Shown: positions 9,935-19,874, numbered from the stretch's first letter. The stretch: DNA of 64,000 nucleotides from Glaciecola sp. 33A (GCF_002836745.1 NZ_PJAR01000027.1:1-64000); one strand, 5' to 3'. Program-made: numbers and translations. The notes: a model not told the origin generated them from the letters alone.

Positions 9935-11743
9935 TTAGTTATCTTTTTCCACTGCGCTTTTTTGTTCAATAAAACGTTTAATGTTTTTTTCAAGTACAAA
10001 TAAAGGAACGGAACCATGCGCTAGCACGGCATCATGAAATTCACGAATATCAAACTTATCACCTAATCTTTCTTCTGCCTCTGCACGCAGCTGTTTAATT
10101 TTAATTTCGCCAATTTTGTATGACAATGCTTGTGCAGGCCATGAAATGTATCTGTCGATTTCAGTACGCACGTTATGCTCAGACAATGCGGTGTTTTCTA
10201 ACATATAATTTAAGGCTTTATCGCGACTCCAGCCAAACATATGCATGCCGGTGTCGACGACTAAGCGACAAGCACGCCACATTTCATAGCTTAAACGACC
10301 AAAATTGTCATACGGGTCGTCATACATACCCACTTCTAATCCAAGGTATTCTGAGTATAACCCCCAGCCTTCGCCGAACGCTGAAATGTAGGTTGAACGC
10401 CTAACTTCGGGTAGTTCGGTCATTTCCGCAGCTAATGATATCTGCAGGTGATGACCAGGAACGGCTTCATGCAAGGTCAGTGCTGGTAAGGCATATAATG
10501 GACGTTTATCGAGTGCATATGTGTTAACCCAATAATAGCCTGGTTGGTCGTCACTGCTAGGGGATATATACCGTCCTGTGGTATATTTAGGTGCGATGCT
10601 TTCTGGCACAGGCGCTACACCGTATGGTGTTCGTGGTAGCTTTTTGAATAATTTAGGTAACTGAGCATCCATTTTTTTAGCAATGTATGAGGCTGTAATG
10701 ATTAAGTCTTCGGGTGTTTGTGCATAAAAACGAGGGTCGGTGCGCAAAAACTCGATGAATTGGTTAATGTTACCGTCAAACTCTAATTCATCAACAATAA
10801 TCTGCATTTCTGCCCGAATACGTGCCACTTCTGACAAACCTAGTTGGTGGATTTCCTGAGCTGTCATCTCTGTAGTGGTGTAATATTTAATACGGTTTTG
10901 ATAAAAAGCTTCACCTTCTGGCCAGGTTTTCACCGAAATATCGCGCTTCGCCATTGGAATATAGTCGTTAGTTAAAAAGTCATAAAACTGCTGATAACTC
11001 TCACTAACCTTAGCAATTGCGTTTTTGGCAACTTGCAAATTTTGGTCCGTTTTGAACTCGTCAGGCATGTCCGCAAAAGCTTGATAAAAAGGGCTTTCGT
11101 TAGGTGTTTCTGCAATAAAAGCGAGTACCGATTCTTCGTAACCTTTTAAGGCCACTTTCGGTTGAACTTGGCCTGCTTGCATACCTTCTTGCATATATAA
11201 AATTTGCTGCGAAAAGTGCCCTGGCATTTCGGTTAACAACATCATATAGTCAGCCAGTTGCTGTGCATTGGTAATACGAGCATTGCTAGCTTGGCGACCC
11301 AATCCACTATGGAAACCATATTCAGAGGTAATAGGTACCCGGTATTCTTTGAATTTGTGCATATCGACGTAGTTCTGAATACGATATTTTTGCATCAGCA
11401 AGGTGATATTTTCAGAGTCAGATAATTGCGTTGAATCAACTGTATCTAAGGCTGTTAAGAAGCTCTGAAATTTTGCTGCTTCAGCGTCCAGAGCCGCTAT
11501 GCTGATATCTCCCAATGCACGCTTTGTTTTTTGACCTCTGGATTTTGCCATGCCCGGTGAAATTGACAATTCATATTGCCAAATATCATCTATCAGGGTT
11601 TGCAGTTGCGTTGAAGTCTGCTTTTGCAACACTTCAACTGTCGCTAACACTGGTTCTGTTATTGGCTGTATTGTTGAGCCGCAAGATCCTACAGACAAGG
11701 CCACAGACACCGTCATTGCAATTGAGTAAACTAGCTTTTTCAT
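9935..11743 (-). CDS. DUF885 family lipoprotein, probable metallo-hydrolase
   Basis: 602 residues. The signal peptide ends in a lipobox (SVGSC), so it is predicted to be a lipoprotein. The HEAVPGHHLQ motif, an HExxxGH-type zinc-binding signature, and the downstream 'FGEGWGLYSEYLGLEVGMYDDPYDNFGRLS' block (shown in part) are diagnostic of DUF885, related to M3-like peptidase folds. Family members are annotated as peptidases with little direct evidence, so the substrate is unknown. Together with the nearby M28 peptidase it suggests secreted peptide degradation, but the two genes are not in one operon. Confidence 0.88.
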   Translation of the reverse strand: MKKLVYSIAMTVSVALSVGSCGSTIQPITEPVLATVEVLQKQTSTQLQTLIDDIWQYELSISPGMAKSRGQKTKRALGDISIAALDAEAAKFQSFLTALDTVDSTQLSDSENITLLMQKYRIQNYVDMHKFKEYRVPITSEYGFHSGLGRQASNARITNAQQLADYMMLLTEMPGHFSQQILYMQEGMQAGQVQPKVALKGYEESVLAFIAETPNESPFYQAFADMPDEFKTDQNLQVAKNAIAKVSESYQQFYDFLTNDYIPMAKRDISVKTWPEGEAFYQNRIKYYTTTEMTAQEIHQLGLSEVARIRAEMQIIVDELEFDGNINQFIEFLRTDPRFYAQTPEDLIITASYIAKKMDAQLPKLFKKLPRTPYGVAPVPESIAPKYTTGRYISPSSDDQPGYYWVNTYALDKRPLYALPALTLHEAVPGHHLQISLAAEMTELPEVRRSTYISAFGEGWGLYSEYLGLEVGMYDDPYDNFGRLSYEMWRACRLVVDTGMHMFGWSRDKALNYMLENTALSEHNVRTEIDRYISWPAQALSYKIGEIKIKQLRAEAEERLGDKFDIREFHDAVLAHGSVPLFVLEKNIKRFIEQKSAVEKDN

Positions 11744-11887
11744 AGACCGCTCTTATTTTGTTAGTTATTTTTGAAGCTCTAAAGGCTTCCTTGAGTTACC
11801 TCTTTGACGCTGTCCAGCTCAATAGGGTAATAGGGTAATAATTGTAATCCTAAATGCGTAACAAGTTGCTCAATAGTGCAGCTTGTT

Positions 11888-12463
11888 TCATATTTCTATA
11901 CTCGACATCAGCTCGCTCATGGCAATAATGACATCGTCTTCGCCGTCTTGCAGGATGCTCGAAATAGCAAAACCTTGAGTAAAGCAGGTGAGCTGTAATG
12001 CCACCGACTCTATATTGATTGTTGATTGAATTTGTTGATGTCGTTGCGCTCTTTCTAAGCAAGCGATGAAGCACAGTTGTAACGTATCATAATAATGTCG
12101 AGCTATAGATTGGACTACTTCATCATTTCTACCTAGCTCACTAATGCAATTAACTAGTAAGCAACCTTGTTTAGATATCAACTGATGATAAGCACTAAAA
12201 TAGTCGTAAATAGCTTGTGTGCCATACTCGGCACGAGCAATCAAACTTTCCTGACATGCCGACAACTGATGCTTAATGTAATATTGCAGTACGGCATGTA
12301 AAAAGCCCTGTTTGCTTTTGAATTCGATGTAAAACGCGCGCCGATTAAACTGTGTTCGCGCAATAATCTCTTCCATCGATGTTTTCGCGAAACCTTGTTG
12401 TGTAAAAATATCAGCGGCATAAGTCAGAATTTCGGGTAAATCATATTGGGCTTGTTTCGGCAT
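11888..12463 (-). CDS. TetR/AcrR-family transcriptional regulator
   Basis: 191 residues. The N-terminal helix-turn-helix has the TetR pattern ('ILTYAADIFTQQGFAKTSM', 'EEIIARTQFNRRAFYIEFKS', then 'KQGFLHAVLQYYI'). The C-terminal ligand domain is generic. ATG at 12463 is used. There is no obvious structural gene partner; the nearest genes are the DUF885 gene downstream and the M28 peptidase gene divergent upstream, so its target cannot be stated. Confidence 0.9.
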   Translation of the reverse strand: MPKQAQYDLPEILTYAADIFTQQGFAKTSMEEIIARTQFNRRAFYIEFKSKQGFLHAVLQYYIKHQLSACQESLIARAEYGTQAIYDYFSAYHQLISKQGCLLVNCISELGRNDEVVQSIARHYYDTLQLCFIACLERAQRHQQIQSTINIESVALQLTCFTQGFAISSILQDGEDDVIIAMSELMSSIEI

Positions 12464-12894
12464 GTTGGGCTTCTTTTCAGCACGTTTTGTGGCGTTTCAT
12501 TTTAAGTCTATTTAGAATCGATAAACAGCCTACTAGTAACATAAGAATACACATTCTTTAATTCTACTATAGCGATATATAGCAGTCTTTTTGTTAAAAA
12601 CCAAATTTGCTTGTGTTTTTCTTCTTGCTAGTTTTCCTGCTACTCTTTTTGCTACTCTTCCTATTACGTACCTCATGATGCTAACTACTTTAGAAAATGA
12701 AAATGTTACACAATATTTCAAAACCACCCTTAAGCAGCAAATTCATTTGAACTTGTGATATAACACGGCAGTAAAAATGGTGATGTTTACGCACTCAGTT
12801 TAGACTTGTAGATAGAGATAAATTGAAAAAACACCCACCAGTCATCATCATTAACCATCGAGTATCCACGATGGTTCTCTCTATGGAAAATTAT
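12464..12894. other. Intergenic region between TetR regulator and M28 peptidase
   Basis: About 430 bases with the divergent promoters of both genes. A minus-strand frame (12533-12727) could encode a small lysine/arginine-rich protein, but it has no clear ribosome-binding site. Most of it derives from three imperfect 12-base tandem units at 12623-12658. It is not called as a gene. Confidence 0.45.
12623..12658. repeat. Three imperfect 12-bp tandem repeats
   Basis: Units TCTTGCTAGTTT, TCCTGCTACTCT and TTTTGCTACTCT follow one another. On the minus strand they read as a four-residue repeat (RVAK, RVAG, KLAR) inside a short open frame. This may be a small cationic protein or simple repeat DNA in the promoter region. 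Confidence 0.6.
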
Positions 12895-14601
12895 ATGAAG
12901 CGTCAAACACACATGTTAATAAAAGTATTCATAAAGGCGACACTCGCGGCAGCGACTAGCGTTTTAGTCTTAGGTTGCTCAGCCAATGACCAGTCCACAA
13001 CAGAGGCAGCTAAAACGCAGCGCGCTTCTTTTGTGCCGACACCTAATGTAGAAAATATTAAATCGCACATGCATTTTCTAGCCGACGATTTGTTACAAGG
13101 TCGTGAAACTGGGTCACAAGGTCATGAAATTGCGTCTTTGTATATTGCCGGTGAATTTGCTAAATATGGTTTAAAACCGGCGGGCGACCAAGTTGATGGC
13201 AAAACAAGCTTTGTACAACGCATAAATTTTCGCAAAGGTTTACTGGTTCAAGAGTCACCTAGTTTCAAGGTTGAGGGCCCTAACGAAAACTTTGAATTAT
13301 CTTATCCAGATGACTTTTTAAGTAGTCCTGATTTAGTCTCAACTGAATCTGACGTGACCGCGCCACTGGTCTTCGTTGGATATGGCATTGTTGCCCCAAA
13401 CCTAAATCACGATGATTACGCAGGGCTAGACGTTACAGGTAAAATCGTGGTCGCGCTGTCAGGCAAGCCTAGGTCATTCCCTTCTGAAGAGGGGGCTCAT
13501 GTTGCTTCTAGTTCGCAAAAGTCAACGTATGCAGTGGAGCATGGTGCCGTTGGTTATATTACGCTAACAACACCGAGTAATGAAAAAGTAAGGCCTTACA
13601 AGAACTCGCTTAACTACATTTATTCACCCCGTATGCGTTGGGTCCAAAACAATGGCATTCCAGCTAACGTCAACCCTGAATTAAAAGGGGCTGCTTATTT
13701 GAGCTTACCAGCCGCAGAAAAATTGTTTGCTCAGGGTCCAACGCCCATTGACGACATATTTGCTCAATTAGAAAAGGATGAATCACCACTAGGATTTGAG
13801 CTACCGCTAACCGTTAGCTTACAAAGACAAACCACACATGAAGATCTCACAAGTCCAAATGTAGTGGCTATTTTAGAGGGCAGTGACCCAATATTAAAAA
13901 ATGAATATATCGTTTTTTCAGCGCATTCTGATCATATCGGGATTGCTAAAACCGTGAAAAAGGACAAAATTAATAACGGTGCTATGGATAACGCCAGCGG
14001 TACCTCTGTATTAATGGAAACGGCACGTATATTTGCCAATTTACCGACGCCACCAAAACGTTCAATTATCTTCATTGCGGTAACAGGGGAGGAAAAAGGA
14101 CTATTGGGTGCGGACTACTTCGCACGTAACCCAACCGTGCCGGTGGGCAGTATGGTTGCTAACGTAAACTTAGATATGCCTATCCTCACTTATGAGTTTG
14201 CCGACATTATCGCGTTTGGTGCAAATCACAGTTCGATGAAGTCTTCTGTAGAAGCTGCTGCGAAGTATGTAGGACTTACATTAAGTGATGACCCTTGGCC
14301 AGAGCAAAATTTGTTTACACGCTCCGATCACTACAGTTTTGTGAAGCAAGGTATTCCAGCCGTATTCTTAGTACCGGGTTTGCAAGCTAAGGACCCTAAT
14401 GTCGATGGCAGTAAGGTATTTGGTGAATTTTTATCTACAAATTACCATAAACCAGGTGACGATATGACTCAAGCATTTAAGTGGGAAGCGGCTAAAACAT
14501 TTACTGAAGTAAACTTTCAAATTGGCTTAGCCTTGGCAAATCAAGCACAAAAACCCACTTGGAATGAAGGTGACTTCTTTGGCGAAACGTTTGCCAAATG
14601 A
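12895..14601 (+). CDS. M28-family lipoprotein metallopeptidase with PA domain
   Basis: Exported zinc-dependent aminopeptidase-like protein. The frame opens with TTG at 12823, but ATG at 12895 (after GGAAAATTAT) gives a compact signal peptide with lipobox VLGC, so that start is preferred (568 aa). A protease-associated domain lies in the middle ('VFVGYGIVAPNLNHDDYAGLDVTGKIVVAL' region). The catalytic domain has all the M28 zinc and catalytic positions: HSDH, 'GAMDNASG', 'TGEEKGLLG', 'NLDMP' and the late 'RSDHYSF' His. A hairpin terminator follows. Confidence 0.9.
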   Translation: MKRQTHMLIKVFIKATLAAATSVLVLGCSANDQSTTEAAKTQRASFVPTPNVENIKSHMHFLADDLLQGRETGSQGHEIASLYIAGEFAKYGLKPAGDQVDGKTSFVQRINFRKGLLVQESPSFKVEGPNENFELSYPDDFLSSPDLVSTESDVTAPLVFVGYGIVAPNLNHDDYAGLDVTGKIVVALSGKPRSFPSEEGAHVASSSQKSTYAVEHGAVGYITLTTPSNEKVRPYKNSLNYIYSPRMRWVQNNGIPANVNPELKGAAYLSLPAAEKLFAQGPTPIDDIFAQLEKDESPLGFELPLTVSLQRQTTHEDLTSPNVVAILEGSDPILKNEYIVFSAHSDHIGIAKTVKKDKINNGAMDNASGTSVLMETARIFANLPTPPKRSIIFIAVTGEEKGLLGADYFARNPTVPVGSMVANVNLDMPILTYEFADIIAFGANHSSMKSSVEAAAKYVGLTLSDDPWPEQNLFTRSDHYSFVKQGIPAVFLVPGLQAKDPNVDGSKVFGEFLSTNYHKPGDDMTQAFKWEAAKTFTEVNFQIGLALANQAQKPTWNEGDFFGETFAK

Positions 14602-14627
14602 GTGGTAGGTATTAGACCAAAAATAGG

Positions 14628-14660
14628 CAAAACCATGGCTCACATTGAGCCGTGGTTTTG
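14628..14660 (+). terminator. Stem-loop terminator after the M28 peptidase gene
   Basis: A 14-bp stem (14628-14641 with 14647-14660, one G-T pair) closes a 5-base loop and starts 27 bases after the peptidase stop. The following T-tract is weak, so efficiency is uncertain. Confidence 0.8.
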
Positions 14661-14813
14661 ATATTTCACTTACGGTATTAATGCACGCTATCGGGGGTGG
14701 TGTTAAAGATATAGTTCGACCGTGTTTTGCTTTTTAAAAATAATTTTTTATTCCACCTAAGGCCTGTTTCTAGGTAAACTAATGTCGAATGTTACACCGC
14801 GTTAATTTCTGAT

Positions 14814-15923
14814 ATGGTTGATAGTAATATTGACATTAATAGCGATAATATGAAAACTGTTTATTTCGACCTCTTACATTTATACTACCTGCCGCAATTT
14901 TTACCTGTCGCTCAGGCTTTGTGGGATAAAGGAACTAAGGTACTGTTTGTTGTTTATGTTGAGAATGACGTCATTGATATCACCAAGAAAGCGATTAATG
15001 ACGAAGGTTTTGATTACGTCACCGTAAGTGATAAAAAATCGGCAATCGAGTATTATTTTCAGCATAAACCCGATTGGATTATTTTTGGTAAAGCGCCCGC
15101 TACTATTTACAACGCCCTCAACGATACGTCTATCAAAATGGCTTTTATGCAACACGGCATAGGTCCAAAAGCTTGTTATTATTCGTCTAGTGAATTTCCG
15201 TTTGATGTCAGGTTTGTTGAAGGGGATACACGTAAACAACGGCTGCAAGAAATGTTTCCAAAAGGAACGTTCGTCGATGTTGGTTATGCCAAGTTAGACC
15301 CATTATTCAATGGTGTCGAGCAAGCTATATCTTTAACATCTTTGGGCCTAGACCCAAACAAAAAAACATTGCTGTATGCACCCACTTTTTATCCTTCTAG
15401 CATTGAATGTTTTGGTGAAGACTGGCCGCAGGACTTAGCTAATTATAATTTAATAATAAAACCTCATTTTTTCAGCCTGACTAAATCGAAATATCGAAAA
15501 CAGCAGGCTTTATTAGAGAAGTGGTCTAGCTACGATAATGTCTATCTTGGTTCAGTAGACTGCTATTCATTGTTACCTTTTATGCAAGTTTCTGATGTTC
15601 TTTTATCTGAAGCGTCATCAACTGTATTTGAATTTGCAGCGTTAGATAAACCCGTTGTTTGGTGTGATTTCTACCATGTTAGATGGAGCTACAAAGGACT
15701 CTTTAAATTCAGGTTTACGAAGCGTATGGACAAAGATATCGGTTTATTTGAGGAGCTGTGTGAGCGCGCAAAAACGCCAAGTGAGGTGTTATCAAAAGTT
15801 CAGTATTGTTTGGCCAATAAAGAAGAAAAATCAGCATTGAGACAAAAGATTACATTCTCGATGGCGGGTAGAACAGATGGAAAATGCAGTGAGCGTATTG
15901 TTCATTTTTTGTTAGAAAATTAA
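14814..15923 (+). CDS. CDP-glycerol glycerophosphotransferase-like protein
   Basis: 369 residues with the two-domain fold of the CDP-glycerol:poly(glycerophosphate) glycerophosphotransferases (TagB/TagF family of teichoic acid synthesis). The C-terminal block 'IIKPHFFSLTKSKY', 'LLPFMQVSDVLLSEASST', 'FEFAALDKPVVWCDF' matches the nucleotide-binding half (conserved His, and Ser/Glu in the SEASS-like turn). No membrane segment is seen. In a Gram-negative, this would transfer glycerol phosphate to an LPS or capsule glycan. ATG at 14814 is used; ATG at 14850 is an equally good start. It converges on a TagD-like gene at 16002 that could supply CDP-glycerol. Substrate and acceptor are inferred. Confidence 0.82.
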   Translation: MVDSNIDINSDNMKTVYFDLLHLYYLPQFLPVAQALWDKGTKVLFVVYVENDVIDITKKAINDEGFDYVTVSDKKSAIEYYFQHKPDWIIFGKAPATIYNALNDTSIKMAFMQHGIGPKACYYSSSEFPFDVRFVEGDTRKQRLQEMFPKGTFVDVGYAKLDPLFNGVEQAISLTSLGLDPNKKTLLYAPTFYPSSIECFGEDWPQDLANYNLIIKPHFFSLTKSKYRKQQALLEKWSSYDNVYLGSVDCYSLLPFMQVSDVLLSEASSTVFEFAALDKPVVWCDFYHVRWSYKGLFKFRFTKRMDKDIGLFEELCERAKTPSEVLSKVQYCLANKEEKSALRQKITFSMAGRTDGKCSERIVHFLLEN

Positions 15924-16001
15924 CGCCGATAGCTGTCAATTCAAACCCGCTTTGTGCAACATAATTTATCTTCTCAAATGGGCATAACGCAAGCGTTGCT
16001 G

Positions 16002-16394
16002 CTAAATATCTTTAATAACTTCGATAATTTCAGTAGTTGAAATAGACGGTGTTCTGGTGAGGTATTTTACCTCACAAATATCTGTAAATTGGTCGAATTT
16101 GCCGGTCCAATCATCGCCCATTACTAAAATATCAGCTTGATGCTCAATAATATATTTACGCTTTAAATCTAAGGACTCTTCTACAAATACTTGATCTATA
16201 TATTTAATTGCATGAAGAATGTTCATTCTGCTCCTTAGCGGATAAATAGGATTGCGGCCTTTTTTACTGAAATTAAGCTGGTCGGATGAAATGCCAACAA
16301 CCAAACGGTCGCCCATTTCTCTGGACCGACGTAGTATATTTACATGACCCGAATGAAACACATCAAAGGTGCCAAAAGTAATGACGGTTTTCAG
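16002..16394 (-). CDS. tagD: Glycerol-3-phosphate cytidylyltransferase (TagD-like), probable CTG start
   Basis: Makes CDP-glycerol from CTP and glycerol 3-phosphate. The nucleotidyltransferase HxGH motif (HSGH) and the 'ISTTEIIEVIK' C terminus, with the RTxGxSTT-like turn (RTPSIST), are seen. Standard start codons give only a fragment from GTG at 16361. Reading further upstream restores the conserved TFGTFDVFHSGH segment back to CTG at 16394, giving MKTVITFGTFDVF. That CTG is 9 bases after a strong GAGGGG (16404-16409), so an unusual CTG start is likely. The protein is then 130 residues, the usual family length. It lies convergent to the glycerophosphotransferase-like gene. Confidence 0.85.
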   Translation of the reverse strand: MKTVITFGTFDVFHSGHVNILRRSREMGDRLVVGISSDQLNFSKKGRNPIYPLRSRMNILHAIKYIDQVFVEESLDLKRKYIIEHQADILVMGDDWTGKFDQFTDICEVKYLTRTPSISTTEIIEVIKDI

Positions 16395-16508
16395 TTTCGT
16401 GTGCCCCTCAAAATTTAACGTGAATGCAACGTAGATGAATGCTAGTGAAATAAACGGGATTCACAACGAGAGTGTTTAAACACGCTACATTTACTTATCA
16501 GGATTACC

Positions 16509-17102
16509 CTAGTTTGCAAAATAATGATTTTTAATTGCTAACCAATGCTCACCGAACTGATGGGTTGGTGTGCGTTGAAATTTAGTGCGAACAAACTGGT
16601 TAATTTTACCATCGACAAAGCAAATCAGCATGTTAGCAAGAATAGCTTCATCTACATCCAACGACTTGCCTTCACGCAATTTACGTTCACGTAATATCTG
16701 TTTAAGTTGCGATTCTAAGCGTTCAAATAATTTTGCGATACGTTCGCGCAAGCGTTCTTGTTCTCCTAGCAATGCATCACCATTAAGCAAACGCGTAATT
16801 CCTGGGTTTTTTTCAGCAAAACCAAGAATGAGATGCAATATTAGCTGACAACGCGTTGCTGCTTCTTTTTCTTCATCCATAATTTTGTTGATGCGAGAAA
16901 AGAGGGTTTCTTCAATGAATTCAATCAAACCTTCGAACATACGCGCTTTGCTTGGGAAGTGACGATATAAAGCTGCTTCCGAAACGCCGACTTGCTCAGC
17001 TAATTTAGCTGTTGTAATTCTCTGACCATGATTGCTTTCTAACATTCCTGCGAGGGCTTGCAGTATCTGCGCGCGCCTGTTGGGTCTTTTTGTTGCGGGC
17101 AT
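16509..17102 (-). CDS. slmA: Nucleoid occlusion factor SlmA (TetR family)
   Basis: 197-residue TetR-fold DNA-binding protein. In Escherichia coli, SlmA binds specific chromosomal sites and blocks FtsZ ring assembly over the nucleoid. The recognition segment '[20 protein letters not shown]' followed by '[18 protein letters not shown]' is nearly identical to the characterised family. It starts 8 bases after coaBC ends, so the two are probably cotranscribed, as in related genomes. The dut gene that often separates them is absent here. Confidence 0.97.
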   Translation of the reverse strand: MPATKRPNRRAQILQALAGMLESNHGQRITTAKLAEQVGVSEAALYRHFPSKARMFEGLIEFIEETLFSRINKIMDEEKEAATRCQLILHLILGFAEKNPGITRLLNGDALLGEQERLRERIAKLFERLESQLKQILRERKLREGKSLDVDEAILANMLICFVDGKINQFVRTKFQRTPTHQFGEHWLAIKNHYFAN

Positions 17103-17110
17103 GATGGTAC

Positions 17111-18346
17111 CTATTTGCTTTTCTTATTATTTTGACTGGCTGAATATTCACTACTCAACAACTTCAACAACTCAATGGCGAGTGTGTATTTACTGGCAGC
17201 CGGTAGGCTGACTTTACTATTCTTACTAATAACCGTTAAGGCATTTCGATCAGAATTAAATCCCAAACCAGATAATGACACATCATTGGCCGCTATCATA
17301 TTTAATTTTTTGCGCGCAAGTTTGCTTTTTGCGTAGGCTTCAATATCATTTGTTTCGGCTGCGAAACCCAGTGTAAAGGGCGGGTTTGCTTGTGCCGCAA
17401 CTACCTGAAGAATATCCGGGTTGGGCTCGAATGAAAGCGTTAATATACCGTCTTTTTTCTTCACTTTATGCGTTGGGATGTCGGCAAGTCTAAAATCAGC
17501 AACGGCAGCACAAGCAATAAAGATGTCTTGTTGTTGAATATCGCGCATGACGGCATCGTGCATTTCCTGTGCACTGGTGACGGAAATGAGCTCAACGTTT
17601 GGCGGCGCGGAGATACTTACCGGACCCGAAACGAGAGTCACATGGGCACCCATTTTGCGCGCTGCTTCAGCTATTGCATAGCCCATTTTTCCGGAGCTAT
17701 GATTTGATATATAACGCACTGGATCCAATGCTTCTCGGGTTGGCCCAGCCGTGACCATTATTTTTTTGCCTGCAAATAGAGCCGGCGCTTCATTTGCTTG
17801 CCCTGCAAAATAATCAGCAACGAAGGCAACAATATCTTCAGGTTCAGTCATGCGACCATAGCCTATATCACCACACGCTTGTTGGCCGCTGGCAGGACCA
17901 ATTTGCATGACGCCTCGGTGTTGCAGTTTTAGCAGATTCTCAGTGGTTGCGGGCGCAGCCCACATTTGCTGATTCATCGCCGGTGCAATGACTATTGGCG
18001 CTGCAGTGGCCAATGCCAGGGTTGTTAACAGATCGTCTGCGAGGCCGTGTGTGAGTTTGGCCATAACGTTAGCAGTTGCTGGAGCAATAACAAAAATATC
18101 TGCCCAACGAGCAAGCTCAATATGACCCATCGCAGCTTCAGCATCTTCATCCAGTAAGCTGTTACTTATTTTATTCCCAGATACTGCCTGTAAGGCCAAT
18201 GGACTGACGAATTCCTTTGCAGAATCAGTCATAACAACTCTCACATTTGCGCCTTGAGCTATAAATTTACGAACAAGGTCGGGAGTTTTGTAGGCGGCTA
18301 TGCCACCACTAATACCAAGTAAAACGTTCTTTTGTTCAAGTTGCAT
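17111..18346 (-). CDS. coaBC: Bifunctional phosphopantothenoylcysteine synthetase/decarboxylase CoaBC
   Basis: Coenzyme A biosynthesis: CoaB joins 4'-phosphopantothenate to cysteine, and CoaC (an FMN flavoprotein) decarboxylates the product. The N-terminal flavoprotein domain begins '[13 protein letters not shown]' and carries the 'APAMNQQMW' and cysteine-lid region ('[19 protein letters not shown]', in part). The C-terminal synthetase domain carries '[17 protein letters not shown]'-like '[15 protein letters not shown]' and '[14 protein letters not shown]'. Length of 411 residues is normal. Divergent from radC, with slmA immediately downstream. Confidence 0.97.
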   Translation of the reverse strand: MQLEQKNVLLGISGGIAAYKTPDLVRKFIAQGANVRVVMTDSAKEFVSPLALQAVSGNKISNSLLDEDAEAAMGHIELARWADIFVIAPATANVMAKLTHGLADDLLTTLALATAAPIVIAPAMNQQMWAAPATTENLLKLQHRGVMQIGPASGQQACGDIGYGRMTEPEDIVAFVADYFAGQANEAPALFAGKKIMVTAGPTREALDPVRYISNHSSGKMGYAIAEAARKMGAHVTLVSGPVSISAPPNVELISVTSAQEMHDAVMRDIQQQDIFIACAAVADFRLADIPTHKVKKKDGILTLSFEPNPDILQVVAAQANPPFTLGFAAETNDIEAYAKSKLARKKLNMIAANDVSLSGLGFNSDRNALTVISKNSKVSLPAASKYTLAIELLKLLSSEYSASQNNKKSK

Positions 18347-18439
18347 ATTTTGCTATAGCGAGTACAACTGTGCGTTGCATTCGTTCATCAAAGGGATAGA
18401 TGGATAGCATTGTGACAAAGTTAACCAAGGAATGGAAAC

Positions 18440-19114
18440 ATGAAAATGACTAATTGGCCTAAATATGAACGCCCAAGAGAAAAGTTACTGCAATTTGGTG
18501 CTGAAGCATTGTCTGACGCCGAGCTACTTGCCATCGTTCTAAATACTGGCGTGAAAGGTAAAAATGCACTTGAAATTGCGCGTGAGACCTTGAATTCTTA
18601 TGGTTCTGTGCGTGGTTTAATGAACGCACGTAAAAGCCAACTTACGGCTAGTTTAGGGTTTGGTGTAGCAAAATATGCAACCCTGACGGCTTGCTTTGAG
18701 TTAACTAAACGCTCGCTCGCTGAAAACTTACAAAAACCACATTGTTTCACCCAAGCGGATGCTGCTTCAAACTATTTATTGGCTGAATTGCGAGATAAGC
18801 CACACGAAGTCTTTTCAATGTTATTGCTCAATAGTCAACATCAACTCATTGCGTTCAGGCATATGTTTAGAGGCACAATTAACAGCGCTGCAGTGTATCC
18901 TCGAGAATTAGTTAAACAAGCCCTAGAGGACAATGCAGCCGCAGTTATTTTAGCCCACAATCATCCCAGCGGAGTTGCAGAACCTAGCCAAGCAGACATA
19001 CAAATAACCAAGAGAATTAAGCAAGCCATGGAATTAATCGACGTTAGAGTATTAGATCACTTTGTTATCGGCGACGGAACTGCGGTATCATTTGCGCAAA
19101 GAGGTTTGTTATAG
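18440..19114 (+). CDS. radC: RadC-family JAB-domain protein
   Basis: 224 residues. An N-terminal helix-hairpin-helix-like region ('LLAIVLNTGVKGKNALEIA') is followed by a JAB/MPN-type metal site: 'LAHNHPSGVAEPSQADIQI' carries the HxH...SxxD ligands. RadC's biochemical role is unresolved despite the name. It lies just upstream of the rpmBG-mutM region as in enterobacteria, here separated by inserted glycosyltransferase genes. Confidence 0.93.
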   Translation: MKMTNWPKYERPREKLLQFGAEALSDAELLAIVLNTGVKGKNALEIARETLNSYGSVRGLMNARKSQLTASLGFGVAKYATLTACFELTKRSLAENLQKPHCFTQADAASNYLLAELRDKPHEVFSMLLLNSQHQLIAFRHMFRGTINSAAVYPRELVKQALEDNAAAVILAHNHPSGVAEPSQADIQITKRIKQAMELIDVRVLDHFVIGDGTAVSFAQRGLL

Positions 19115-19127
19115 TTTTATATTGCAC

Positions 19128-19874
19128 ATGAAAAAATGGAAAATTTGTTTAATTAATTTGGCAAGGTCTACGGATAGACTAGCAGCCTGTGCGCGTCAGC
19201 TTGAAGCTCATAGTTTGTCTTTTGACCGTGTTGAGGCTGTAAACGGTGATACGCTAGATGTGTCTACGGTCAACGCTTTGTACAATTTTAGTGATGCTTC
19301 GTATCATAAGCACATGACTAGCGGTGAGTTAGGCTGTTATCTAAGTCACGTGCGTGTATGGCAAAAAATCGTTGATGAGCAGTTGGACTATGGTGTTATT
19401 TTAGAAGACGATATATTACTGCAAGACCATATTAAACAGGGTTTAGAGGCGATTAAAGATATACAGCAGCCTTGGGATTTAATTAAGTTAGCTGAAGAGC
19501 CCGTTAAACGTAAAGCGGTACATCAAATTCCAGTTGGTGATTTTTCGTTGATTACTTACAATAAGATACCGAGTAGAGCTTGTGCGCAAGCTATTAGTTT
19601 AAGCGGAGCTCAAAAACTGTTAGCAACGAGCGCTAATATTAATCGGCCTATTGACATTGAATTACAATATTGGTGGAAATCCCAATTGAATGTGTTTGGG
19701 CTAAAGCCATACATAGTAAAAGTAAATCATGATGAAGTTAGTGAAATTGATCGTCATCTTAATCGTAACAAGGCGACACAAAGCTTTTTTAAAAAAGTAG
19801 TGAGTGGGTTCTATTTTCTCTTTAAAAATAAAAAAGAGTTAAAAAAGCGTATACAAAAATTAAACCAGCAATAG
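19128..19874 (+). CDS. Glycosyltransferase family 25 (LPS-type)
   Basis: GT25 enzymes add sugars (often beta-1,4-galactose) to LPS outer core. The diagnostic N terminus 'ICLINLARSTDRL', the middle 'GELGCYLSHVRVWQKIV' and the acidic 'YGVILEDDILL' motif are seen. The open frame overlaps the end of radC from 19062, but ATG at 19128 is a natural start (MKKWKICLINL) 13 bases after the radC stop. The Shine-Dalgarno sequence is weak, which may mean coupling to radC. A second GT25 gene faces it 36 bases away on the other strand. Confidence 0.88.
   Translation: MKKWKICLINLARSTDRLAACARQLEAHSLSFDRVEAVNGDTLDVSTVNALYNFSDASYHKHMTSGELGCYLSHVRVWQKIVDEQLDYGVILEDDILLQDHIKQGLEAIKDIQQPWDLIKLAEEPVKRKAVHQIPVGDFSLITYNKIPSRACAQAISLSGAQKLLATSANINRPIDIELQYWWKSQLNVFGLKPYIVKVNHDEVSEIDRHLNRNKATQSFFKKVVSGFYFLFKNKKELKKRIQKLNQQ

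Noticed and set aside
15986-15997. Small palindrome AACGCAAGCGTT between convergent genes
   Set aside because: The stem is short, has no T-run and is too weak to call a terminator.
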